Positions 22,195-33,584 of a DNA stretch of 64,000 nucleotides are shown in pieces. Position numbers and translations under genes: made by a program. Every line of letters starts with the position of its first letter. Within the stretch, counting starts at the first letter, position 1. The notes beneath the pieces were generated by a model. The model saw only the letters and a list, made by a program, of their open reading frames with translations. It ran no database searches and was not told where the DNA came from. The stretch comes from Spirodela intermedia (lineage: Eukaryota; Streptophyta; Magnoliopsida; Alismatales; Araceae). The stretch spans positions 9,490,924 through 9,554,923 of the forward strand of contig LR746267.1 of assembly GCA_902729315.2 (NCBI GenBank). Reading direction: 5' to 3'.

Positions 22195-22566
22195 ATGATC
22201 CACCATCGCCCTCTCCTTCTCGTCTTCCTGTTCCTCGTCGGCGTCACATCCTTTCACTACCTCATTGTGGCAACCATTGGAAGTCAATCTACCCTCCTTG
22301 GCGGATTTGCCCCGATCGCGGACGTCCATGAACCCCATATCCAGGAGATCGGCGAGTTCTCCGTGTCGGAGTTCAACAAGCAATCCAGAGTGCAGCTGGT
22401 CTTCATCCGCCTCATCAGCGGGAAGAAGCAGGTCCTGGCGGGGATCACCTACAAGCTCGTCGTCTAGGCTAAGGACAGCGATGTCGCGCACCAGTTCGAG
22501 GCTGTATTATACGAGAAAGTTTGGGCCGGTACCAGGCAACTCACTTCCTTCAAGATCAAGGCTTGA
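22195..22566 (+). pseudogene. Cystatin H: canonical-loop copy of G with one premature stop
   Basis: Reads from ATG 22195 as a G-like cystatin with a longer signal-peptide region (an extra FHYLIVAT stretch), helix IGEFSVSEFN, and intact inhibitory loop QVLAG. At 22465-22467 TAG replaces the Glu codon of VVEAK. After it the frame stays open to the natural end (FKIKA, stop 22564-22566). One substitution (GAG to TAG) would explain the break. The truncated 90-residue product would lack the last two strands. It may be a recent or allele-specific loss. Confidence 0.85.
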
Positions 22567-22964
22567 GCCACAAAAGCGTTGGAATAAGGGAGCTAATAGA
22601 AATAAAGATGTTCTGGATGATCCAAGGGAGGGAAGGCATGGTGAATTTTGTTCGGTTGCGATGTTTCCGTCTTGGGCTCCCCAACGAAACCACTGAAGCT
22701 GTTGCACTTCTTCTTGGGCTCCTTTCTTCTTCCAGGCGATCTTCTTCATTTACATCATCGACCTAGAATTATGGATGGGAATAATCGGACTGCGGCAGGA
22801 GATCCTGGAAATTTAGCAACTAGGATGGGTGGGAATTTTTGAAGGTCGATTGGATTATAGATTTAGACAATTCTCAATGGACTCGAGAGGGAATCGTTCC
22901 CTTGTTTGAACCCCTACCATTAAGCCTTATTGCAGATCCTCTCGGATTATCTACGTAGAACTAT
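22567..22964. other. Downstream flank of H, copy of 18250-18680
   Basis: Colinear with the flank of G (GGAATAAGGGAGC, AATAGAAATAAAGATG) until about 22962, where the copia element interrupts it; the match resumes near 26470. Confidence 0.8.
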
Positions 22965-25900
22965 AAAGAACCAAGAATTTGGAGAATAAGGAGGAAGAGA
23001 TCTCAGCATCGAGAAGAGAAAGAGGAGAGAACATAATTGGCAAGAAAACCACCATTTTATTAATGAGTTGGGTGGTCTTTATATAGGAGACAATTGGACC
23101 ATTTTGGGAAGGTTTCCCATATGTCCGTTATTACTGAGCTATACGCCACGCGTCTGGGCAATGTTCGGAAGAGCAACGGTCCGGTCGAGGACCATTGTTG
23201 GACTGGTTCTTCGGGATGGTTGAGCCGGTTCCTCGGCAACACCGTTCAGCTTGTCTCTGAGCCTGGAGAAACAGCCCTTTGGAAGAGATTTAGTTAGAAC
23301 ATCCACTAACTGATCTTTTCCGGAGATGAATGAAACTCGGAGAAGCTTTGCTGCAACACGTTCCCGAACGAAATGGTGGTCAATTCCGATGTGTTTCATC
23401 CTGGCATGAAACACTGGATTGGTTGTTCCTAGGTACTGAATGTGGAAGTTTTAATTCCTGCAAAAGATAGGTGAGCCATATTAGTTCTGAGGTCGCATTA
23501 GCAAGAGCTTTGTACTTAGCCTCAGTGCTGGATCTAGAGACTGTAGGTTGTTTCTTGGAGTTCCAGGAGATGAGGTTTGGTCCTAGGTAGATGAGGTAAC
23601 CGCTGGTTGATCATCGGTCTTCAATGAAACCTACCCAATCTGCATCACTAAATGCGCTTAAAGAGAAGTTAGAAGATTGTTGAATAAGTAAACCATGATT
23701 CAAAGTTCCCCTTAAATAACGAAGAATATGGTTAATTCACTGGTTGGGGATTATGCATATATTGACAAACCTTGTTGACTGCAAAAGCTAAGTTAGGTCT
23801 TGTGAGAGTAACATATTGAAGAGCCCCAACGATGCTTCGAAATTCAATGGGATCAACAGATGAAGTAATGTTTTGAGATGACGTAGATACTAGAAGAGGT
23901 GTAGATACAGGCTTACATGTATCCATTTTGGATTTTTTTAATAAGTCTGAAATATATTTCGATTGGGATAAAATATACTTGTTTTCATGCCTCTAGAGTG
24001 CCATGAAGAAAGGCATTTGAAACATCAAGCCGTCGAACTGACCAGTTAAGATTAATGGCAAGAGTGAGAAGCAGTCTGACTTTGGTAATTTTAATTATTG
24101 GACTGAATGTTTCCGACGAAAAACGGCGCACGGACCGTACTCGAGCTTCGGATCAATGTCCCCAGAAGCAAGGAGTACGCCCGCGTGTTCCGACGAGTAA
24201 TCAATACTTGGTTTTTATTTGTAACATTTTTCAACCAACCTAGCTTTATGACGATAAATAGTACCATCAGGATCAAATTTAATGTGAAAAACTCATTTAC
24301 AGTCAATTTGATTCATGTTTGGAATACGAGGTACAAGAACCCATGTTTTGTTAGACATAAGGGCATCAAATTTAGAGGTCATAGCTTGTCTCCAGGACAG
24401 ATTTTTAAAGACTTGTGAAAAATATGAAGGAAGTTTGAATGCTACTATAGAAGTTAAGCATATTGGATATCGAGTAGATCGAGACGTTGTGTCATGATAA
24501 ATGTCAGTAATTGATCTGAATTTACAAGGAGTGAAGTGAGATGGAAAGGATTGAAGAGAAGTCGACTGTTCAAAAGTTGAAGTCGATGGTCCAGAGATAG
24601 ATTGATCAAATGATGAGTTATGAGATGAAGTAGGTTGTGATGATGTGTCAGAATCTGAATTGAGGAATATGATGCATGTTATGTAGTTATTACAGAAATT
24701 GAATTTTGGTTTTGAGACGAAATCTAAGGTTGATCAGAGGAATGCAAGGATGCAGAAGAGTTAGATTCAGACTGTTTTAATGACTCACAATGGTGGAGTG
24801 GAGAGTTTTCTGGATATATAGGCATTCAATTTTTTTTAAAAGGTCCGAAAATACCTGGTTTAGAGGATTGAACAACAGATGAAATGTTTTGAGAAGTGGA
24901 ATTATGTGATATTTTGAATAAATCTGCAAAAGGAAAGTGAGTTTCATGAAAAATAACATCTCTTGAAATATAAAGCCGATTGTTAGTGAGAGATAAACAT
25001 GTGTAGCACGTATGCTTGGAACTGTAGCCAAGAAAGACACAAGAGTTCAGATATGTGCATGAGTTTCTTTTTAATATCTGGTCGTACATTGGGGTACATG
25101 CACACCCAAAGGTTCTGAAAGGTAAGTAGTCACAATGTTTTGAAAACAATTTTTCAAAGGGAGAGATATTACCTAGGATTGGTGTAGGTAGTTGATTTAT
25201 TAGGTAGGCAGCAGTTGAGATGGCTCCGTCCCAGAACTTTTGATGGCATTGAGGACTGATGAAGAAGTGTTAAAGTTGTTTCAATTAGATGTCAATATTT
25301 TCTTTCAGCAGTTCCATTTTGCTCAAGCGTATGTGGACAAGAAGCTCTATGTTTGATGCGATGCTGTGAGAGATATTTGTGAATTGCTTGAAATTATCCT
25401 CCCTAGTCAGATTGAAGAGTTAAAATTTTGGAAGAAAATTGCCATTCTACTATTTGTTGAAAAGAAATGAAGATATTGAGAGCATCACTTTTTCTTTGCA
25501 GAGGAAAAAGTCATATATATTTGTTATAATCATCAACAAAAATAACATAATATAAAAAACCAGAATGATATAAAATGAGAGCCGTTCCCCAGAGATCAAA
25601 GTGCATAATTTCAAGAGGTTTAAGTGAATTTCTAGAAGATGATTTAAAAGGTAATTTGTGAATTTTAGAAACAGAATAAGATTCACAAATCGATGTCTTC
25701 TTATTATGTGTAAGAGGTAAGCCAAACTTGTTTATAACATGCTGTAAAATTCTAAAATTGGGGTGGCCGAGGTGTTGATGCCATGTGGTGGAGGTAGTTC
25801 GCTCCCCCAGGTAGGCTGAGGGATGAGATGTCGATGAAAAATGGTAAAGATTGTTTTTAAATTCGCCCTTGAGCAGTGTCATCCTTGTGCTGCAATCCTT

Positions 25901-26470
25901 CACAAAACAAGAGTTTGGATGAAATTCGATGTAAACATTATTATCTGATGTTAATTTTTGAACATAAAATAGATTTTTGGTTATGTGAGGAACACATAAA
26001 TATTGTTTAATTTTAAAGAATTCGATGAAGTAGGTAAAACAGAAGAACCATGAGAAAGAATGGACAAACCTGACCCATTACCGATAAGCACTTGATCTGG
26101 TCCAGTGTAGGTGGATGGGTCTTGAATCATCTGGGTATCATTGGTGATGTGAAGAGTGGCACCACTATCAAGGTACCACGATGATGAATCAGTTTCAAAT
26201 ACAGAAGGATCAGGTTGATTTGTTGCAGTATAGGCTCGGGAAGTAGAGTATCCTTGTTGCTGTGAATAGTTTCGATTTGGAAAAAAATGTGAAGCAAAAT
26301 ACCCAACATAACACTGATGACACTCTTGTGCTCGATGACCGATTTGATGACAGATTTGACATTTTAGTGGTCTTCTTTGAAAATTTTGTTATTCTTGAGC
26401 TCGATCATTGAAACTTCGTCCTCTTCCAGAATTATTCCACTGTTGATATGATCTTCCTCTGTTTCGAGAG
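22965..26470 (-). mobile_element. Ty1/copia retrotransposon, degenerate and 5'-truncated, inserted between H and IMP
   Basis: On the minus strand, in order: a gag CCHC zinc knuckle near 26360-26315 (CQICHQIGHRAQEC), a protease active site near 26165-26140 (DSGAT), integrase with an HLGH motif near 25770 and later segments to about 24800, reverse transcriptase to about 23730, and RNase H at 23414-23139 (HHFVRERV, LVDVLTKSLP). An LTR-like end follows at 23130-22965, with TATATAAAG and AATAAA on the minus strand. Frameshifts and stops break the frames. No 5' LTR or full gag is seen at the 26470 side. The flanking DNA on both sides matches one continuous stretch beside G, so the insertion point is visible. 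Confidence 0.88.
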
Positions 26471-26980
26471 TACCCCATCCCTTCTTCCCATCCGGGAATA
26501 TGATTCTTCTAATCGCCCCTATCGCATCGGTTTATTCCGAAGGTAGGATTCCGGATACGTGTCTTCGTCCTCCTCCATATGTTACCTAGCAAGTAGGGAT
26601 CTTGCGGGTTCCCGTCGACACGAATATTCTACCTTATATGCCCCTTTTCCTTTCTTCTTCTATCTCAAAGAACCCTCTTTTGTCCTCAAACTACCGGTCT
26701 GCCCCGCGTCGATCCAGATTACTGAGAAGTCGTGAACGCCGTTCCGTGCTTTAGGTGCGGAGACGATGGTGGTATGATCTCTTCTTTTGGGCCACTCGCG
26801 CGTCCCTCGGACTCTGGACTTTTCTCTCTCCATTCAGGCGAACCCTCAAGGCAGTATAAGTTCGGGGACACTGCGGTCTCTCTTTCCCGCATCGTACTCG
26901 CTGACGCTGGGTGGAGCTGCACCTCTCGATCGTCTGTGGTACAGGGCGAACGGAAGCCTTTGAGAAGATTTAGAATTGGA
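26471..26980 (+). promoter_or_regulatory. Inositol monophosphatase promoter region
   Basis: It is matched over its length by 18700-19215, upstream of the dead copy. A conserved TATAAG at 26855-26860, 121 bases before the ATG, is a candidate TATA element and is present in both copies. Confidence 0.5.
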
Positions 26981-27648
26981 ATGGCGGAGAACGGTTGGTT
27001 CTCTCTCTGGTCCTTCTGTTATAATTCACTAGCAGAAGGCGAACCCTTCCGATTTGTTTTGTTGCCGGGGAGATTACAGGTTCGTTCGCCTCGGAGTACC
27101 TTGCTGTTGCGGTGGAGGCAGCAAAAAGCGCCGGTGAGGTGAGCGGAGATGCTTCCTTCCTTCTTTTTCTTCTTTTTCTTACGTTCTCGGACCTAGTTGT
27201 TCCACATTTTCATGTAATGAACGCATCAGAAACTAGTTTTCTTTCGCACCCTTTTGAAGATTGTGCTAATTTCCTCTATCCCCTATCAAATTCGGTGATT
27301 CGCAGATAATTCGAAGTGGGTTCTACCAGACCAAAAATGTCGAGCACAAGGGCCAGGTTTTTTATCTTATATTCTCACCCAAGAATAGCATTCTTTTCTA
27401 AGTTAAAAATGCGATATTGGTTGGATGGTATACTTGTTCCTGCGCAGCTTCTATCCAATATATAGATTTCTAATTAGAGTTTTTTTGTTAAAGAATTCAG
27501 CCTATGGTCTGGCTTTCTCGGAGATAGATTTGTTAATCTTTTTCTCAGTAATGGCCTATGTTCTTCTTTCGTGAATGGAGGTTTTATCTTTTTTTCCTTA
27601 ATTTTAATTTTGTGGCTCTAATGTTCCCAAACAGACATTTCTAACTTG

Positions 27649-27713
<65 letters not shown>

Positions 27714-27876
27714 CTTCCTGGTTTTCGTGATGACTGAACCTGTGCATCGTCGTCGAGGTAGCAAAAATGTTGTGCAGAAGATTTTTTTCAAGAATTCACT
27801 TGTCATATTCTTGTACATTCCTCGTGGACATCATGAAAATGTTGCATAAATGAGTTTCTTTCAGTAAACCTTTTGA

Positions 27877-27930
<54 letters not shown>

Positions 27931-29274
27931 TCTCTCAGGAATATCATAACGATTTCCATAACTGGTTTTTGTCAAAAACTTACTGATTATGTGCTTCTAT
28001 ATGCTCTCTCTCTGTAATATATAACACGGTAACACGGGTAAGTCGGCCTCCTATCAAAAAAAGGGTTGCATCTTTGCATGAACCCTATATTTTCCTCATT
28101 TTTTTCATCGACTATCACCACGAACTTATCTCACGCTGAACCTTGCAAAACAAAACGTTCTTAGCGCAATGGGAGTAATCATGGTGGCGTTTTTTATGCA
28201 ATTAAGGTGGATTTGGTGACCGAAACTGACAAGGCATGCGAAGATCACATATTCAACTACCTCAAGAAGCATTTCCCCGACCACAAGGTGACTTCCTATG
28301 CCCTCCCAAACATCTCCTCCTTTCTCCATCATCAAAGGTGCGATCGTTCGTCTCTGCAAACGAGACTATTCTGATTTCAGTCATGTTCCTTCCTCAGCTT
28401 ATAGGCGAGGAGACTTCTGCTGCAAACGGAACTGCTGAGCTGACCGATGATCCCACATGGATTGTCGACCCCCTCGATGGAACCACCAACTTCGTTCACG
28501 GGTAGGTGAAACCGTCTTCAATTTTCTCACTGATTACCCTTCTAATGTGGCTCTGGTATCAATGCTAGGTTCCCTTTTGTGTGCGTGTCTATTGGGCTTA
28601 CAATAGGAAAGGTTCCTACAGTGGGGGTTGTATACAATCCCATTATAAACGAGGTGAGAATGGGCATGTATTCTTGTGGATGGTGCTGATCCGCATAGCT
28701 GAGATGCATTGATGTATATTTCTTTATTATTTTGTTCTTTCTTGTGGTTTTATTAACCGAGCAATTGCGCAATATGGGTTAACCAGATATTGACGTATCG
28801 GCCCTTCAGGCCTTTTGTTACTATCCGAATCGTCGGACTATGCATCTGATTCATCTGTCTATGATTCCAGATGTTTACAGGTATTCGTGGGCAGGGAGCT
28901 TTTCTTAATGGAAACCCTATAAAAGGTGAGAAATCTCATAAATCTCCCTCTCACTGCAGAATACTTGGTCGTATTTGTGCATATATATGCATACTTGAGC
29001 CCATAGAACTTGGGAACCCGTTTTATAGAAAGGAGAAAAATGTGCGTTTGTTGAAAGAATTACCTGACTGATGTTCTCGTATAATCTTGGAATTTCTTCA
29101 GTTTCACCTCAATCTGAGTTGATGAAGTCCCTTCTTGCTACTGAGGTAACATTCCTCATTCTGATTTTTTTCCCGTGTGCCTCAAATTGGTGTAATCAGA
29201 TAGCCAGCTTTAAACATCATGATTTGTAGATTTATATTCATAGGTTGGAGATGTCGAATAGGGAATTCTATGAT

Positions 29275-29310
<36 letters not shown>

Positions 29311-30056
29311 ACGAATTTCTTAAATCTTACGAAAGAACAAAGTGCCATTTAAATGCACGTACATAAACGAATCGTGCTGAATTTTGTGAAAGAAAGCAGC
29401 TGTTTGATGAATCACCCCTTACCTGATCAGGTAGGAACCAAGCGCGATAAGTTGACTGTGGGTGCTACCACTAATAGAATCAACAGCTTGCTGTTCAAGG
29501 TAAGTTAAGTCTAGTCTCCAGGACAAAGACCATCCATTTTTGGAAAAAAATCTGCCAACACTGACCCCCCTGATCCACCCCACCCCCCCTTCACCCCCTG
29601 CGGATTTCTCTCAGGTGAGATCCCTCCGGATGAGCGGCTCTTGCGCGCTGAATCTCTGCGGCATTGCCTGTGGCAGGATCGATCTATTCTATGAGCTCGG
29701 GTTCGGCGGCCCCTGGTTCATCCTTGAGACCCGACTTCTGTCAGCTTGATGAGATCGATCAACCCAGAAATTGGTTATGATCAGTACCTGTTTTTTCAGG
29801 GATGTTGCGGGCGGGGTTGTCATCGTCCAAGAGGCCGGCGGCGTTGTGTTCGATCCGTAAGTCATCGCAAAAACCCTAGAGACCTTCAGTTTTTGGGAGA
29901 AAATATTGGGTGGTTTTGAGGAGGTCAACTTCTTGCTCACTCACCAGATCAGGGGGGGACTTCGACCTCATGTCCCAGAAGGTGGCGGCTTCAAATACCC
30001 ACCTGAAGAATCTGTTCATAGATGCATTGAAGGAAGCTGAGGAGACGAACCCGTGA
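26981..30056 (+). CDS. VTC4: Inositol monophosphatase / L-galactose 1-phosphate phosphatase (VTC4-type)
   Basis: Twelve exons: 26981-26993, 27080-27138, 27306-27356, 28207-28287, 28398-28501, 28569-28653, 28871-28925, 29102-29145, 29431-29499, 29615-29715, 29800-29856, 29948-30056. They join in frame to 275 aa, close to the plant VTC4 length. All introns have GT/AG ends. Metal-binding residues are in place: GEE at 71-73, [12 protein letters not shown] at 89-100 and GGPWD at 218-222. Family role: Mg-dependent hydrolysis of inositol monophosphates, and of L-galactose 1-phosphate on the way to ascorbate, in the cytosol. The first exon carries only 13 coding bases. Intron 3 holds long GA and CT tracts. 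Its 5' end was duplicated to 18.7-19.4 kb. The paralogous IMPL genes are less alike in the parts I can compare. Confidence 0.92.
27652..27926. repeat. Facing GA (27652-27713) and CT (27879-27926) microsatellites in IMP intron 3
   Basis: About 31 GA units, then some 165 bases, then about 23 CT units. In the transcript the two runs are complementary and could pair. Confidence 0.85.
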
Positions 30057-30826
30057 TGAGTGGGACCGGTTGGTCTCTATTGATCTTGTCATTGGAGAAT
30101 CCCAAGGAGCCCCCCACCCCCTTCTTCGTGGGGGACGAGGGAGATGATATGATATCTGTAGACTATCTTACTATTCCAATTCGAAGAACCGGGAGGGTTT
30201 TCTTCTTACAGTGGATAGCCTCCTTTTTCTTGCTCCTCTTCCATGAGGCCTGCCCGCAAATCGATGCACTCAAAGAACATGGTGCGGTGCCCTTATCAAC
30301 CCCTATGAGATTTCTAGCAACGGATCTCTCCGCGGCAGGGATATATATGATTCTTAAGATAAGTTAAAACACTACCAGTAATGTTCTTCCGATGTATTCA
30401 TATCCTCCAGCATTAAATATTTTCGATTTGTTTCTATTTTTGAGTATTTTATCATCTAGAGAAGTTCAGCTTAAATTATAGCGCAGTGTGTGTGCGAGCA
30501 AAAGGCTTAGGCGTTCATGTGAGCATAGGCGACGACCGGGATGTGCAGAGCCAGGCCTCGTAGCGAAGATCCTCAACCAGGCACACACATGGGCTTGAAG
30601 GCGCTGATGGAACTCGAGCGCGCCGCGGAGAACTCGCCACCGCATCCGGAGGGTCCAGAAATCCCGCCACAGAAGAGGGTTTGGAGAAAATGCCCCCATG
30701 CAAAGACAGAACAGGGGGCAAGCCGCCATTCTGCGTTTTACAGAGGGCAAGGTGACGAGTACGACACGATGGGCAGGGAAACAGATTAAGAAAAAGAAGA
30801 AAATGGTGAGCGGACTTCCTAAACAG
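30057..30826. other. Converging 3' flanks of IMP (+) and TIM22 (-)
   Basis: Tail-to-tail interval. Open frames here lack family resemblance and overlap the TIM22 3' flank; no further gene seen. Confidence 0.5.
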
Positions 30827-33000
30827 TCAGGCTCGGCGGTGAGCTCCCCGCGTGGTCTTCTTCTCCCGGGATTGGCAGAGGAGGGAGAAGCCCTCTGCCA
30901 CGTGCAGAGGAAGAGCCAGCGAGAAGGGCGGAAGAACAGCCTGCGATCGGCTTCCAACGGCGTTCTCTGGCGAGAACGGGAGCGCCAGTGCAGCCTGCTG
31001 CTTGTTGATCTTCTCGAAAATCCATGAGAATGCCCCGAAGGTGATGCAGCTCTGAAGCATGGCCTGCGGAGCACCTGGAGGATTGAACAGAGAAATCTGG
31101 TTCATAAACCATCCATCTCCACAAGGGGCTCGTTCATCGAACAGAATGCAGAGATGATCACAAAATCTGGGGAAATGGGCTGCTCGGCATAAACACACGA
31201 ACTGGAATCATCAAAAACCTCTACATCAATACATTTATCTACATATAATCACCCATAATTTACTGCAAGCGATTAAGCAGGCCTCTCTAATTACCCGGAC
31301 AGCTCAGGGCTAAGCCAGTGCAACACCCCGCAATCCCGGCATTGATTTCTGCAGAAGAGAGGAGACGGCCGCCATGAGAAAGCAAATTTTATTCCACACT
31401 CTCAGAGTCGATGAAATCCGTGTGGGACGTACCATCATCCTTCCCCCGCAGCAACTTTAACAAGCAGACGGCAAGACTGTGGACTCCAGACAAGACAGCG
31501 AAAGTCTGGTGAATGAAAGGTCACATGAAGAGGGTTAGATTGCTTGACTGGCCCAAAGTAAATGCTTTGGCAGCATATGGAGCGTATGGCAACGAATATA
31601 AACATAGCAGCAATGGACCTTCAGGAGGAAAATATGCAGACAATAGTGAAGAAAAAGAATTAATTCGGCTTCTAGATGAAGATTTGAGGAACAACCTTGG
31701 CAGAAGACCCAGCATCTGCGAGCGATCCCTTGAATCCATGCTTATGTGCAAAGAGTCCGGTGCCTGAAAAGCATGTTCGCCCACAGATGTAAAGCCATAT
31801 TCGCAGGACAGAAGAACGCAACATCAACCATGATGAGGTTACATGATTGGAAAAATAAATAACGTCTTGACATAATTTTCCAGTATCCGCAGTGGACATA
31901 CAATCCACACAGAGATGAATGGTTTCGACCACATGAATATATGCAATCCACCAATCCACACTAACACATAAACAGAAAAAATATATATATCATTGAACTT
32001 GGCATTCGGCTAATCTTCAGAATTTATTCTTGCTTGATGTATACTAATCCACATTAGATAATTTCCTGATTGATAACACTTGTTATGGAAGACTAAATTT
32101 GACAGTCTACCCACTGGGTACAGACAATCTTAAGACAGAGAACAGTATGGACCCATATCAAAATGACGGACAACTTCACCCCCCACAGCCTTTCAAGGGA
32201 AGACTTCTACAGACAGGAACCCGAGGAGCATTGCAGACAAGCCCATCGATAAAACCCACCCGTCTGCATGATTATGATTCGATATTTAATTGAAAGACAA
32301 AAGCAGTGCAAAGCGTTTGAAAGATATTTCCTATTTTTGTTAGAGTTCTAGTCACATCCTATCCAATCCCTACGGAAATATCACTTCAACGATCTTCAAT
32401 AGATATACTGGTATTCATAACACGAATAAGATGGATGTTGGTTGTCCGAACGATTTTTCTTAGTCCCGATACCGAGGAGCAAAAGGGGGCCATTATTCCA
32501 GCACCAATTTTACTACAAGGCATTGGCACAATCGAAGAAAGTCCTTCTCCAAAGAAGAGGTAAACAACGAAGAATGAATAAAAGGGAATGAGAAGCCATC
32601 ATCTCACGAAGTGAAATACCAATTTAAAATCCACAAATCGGCAAAACCGCCTCGCCAAAATCCGAAACCCAGATAGCATCTCAGATAATTACCCTCTAAA
32701 AGGAAATCCGCAGCGCAGTACGCGGAGAAGATTCAAGAACGGCAAGCGCCGCGGCGGCAGGGAGGAGAAGAATAACATCAAAAGAGCGGAAGCTAAGCTA
32801 CACTGACCGTAGCCAAACACGGAGCCCATGAAACCCCCGGCAATCGACTCGCCGAAGGCCCTGCCGGCGCAAACGGCGGCGCTCTGCGCTCTATCAGCGA
32901 TCTGAACTTCCACAGCAGGTTCACGGCTTCCCGTCGCGTCCTCACCATCCGCATCCACGCTAGGGTCCGGAGGAACCCCCGTCATTCCGTCGGCGGCCAT
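30827..33000 (-). CDS. Chloroplast import inner membrane translocase subunit TIM22-2/-3-like (PRAT family)
   Basis: Five exons on the minus strand: 33000-32808, 31763-31696, 31505-31433, 31348-31295, 31074-30827, joining to 211 aa. The plant relatives are about 210 aa. The acidic N terminus ([11 protein letters not shown]) leads into the Tim17/22/23 region: [11 protein letters not shown], then [20 protein letters not shown], then [10 protein letters not shown] and [18 protein letters not shown], with Gly-rich membrane segments. These match the Arabidopsis At4g26670/At5g55510 pair, where FGAFSFILEGLNK stands for [13 protein letters not shown] here. Relatives are reported at the chloroplast inner envelope, in import of transit-peptide-less proteins. 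Tail lengths and spelling differ ([13 protein letters not shown]). Intron 1 is about 1 kb with nothing notable. Organelle assignment rests on the family. Confidence 0.88.
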
Positions 33001-33584
33001 CGTTCGGCGCGCTGATGACCTCCTCCCCCCGAGCACCGGATTCTATCTATCCTTTCAGCTGGTAAGGGCGCGGAAGGTGGGTCCAATACGATGCAAAGGG
33101 ATTACATTTTTTGCTTTGCAGGATTTACGACCGATAGATTGATAACCTACGGACAAGATTTCCAATCTGTCCGATACTGCAGAACCCAAAACCTCGCCGC
33201 TCTGTCCTCTACTGAACCCGTAAGGAAATCGCCTCGCCGAGCCCATCAAAGCGACTCAACTCGGCGATTCTCTCTTTATCACACATATACACATAATACA
33301 TTACCATAAAAATCCTATCTTTGGGAAGAAAGATAGTATATAAAGTCAACTCTAACGAACAAACATACATCGACCCATGTTAAGCACACAGTAATATGAT
33401 AGACAACCTGTCTTTACGCAATCGCGGCACTCAGGGTACTCAACGAGAGACAGTTGAATCTGAGTAGGTCAACTGCTACGGCCAAACGTATCTTGTTTGA
33501 CCCAAGTCGACTATCCATCCGGGGTCAACTGCCGAGATCTTTCAGAACAGGAGGCACGAACCTTCAACAGCTTCTTGTAACAAT
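33001..33584. other. Interval between TIM22 promoter and KIN-12 3' end
   Basis: Upstream region of TIM22 and 3' flank of the kinesin gene. 33455-33530 holds several GTCAACTG/TTGACC sequences (W-box core TTGAC). No gene seen. Confidence 0.5.

Noticed and set aside
30466-31074. 202-codon minus-strand frame
   Set aside because: Overlaps the last TIM22 exon in another frame; the frame ending at 30827 carries the conserved PGAPQ and FGAFSW segments.
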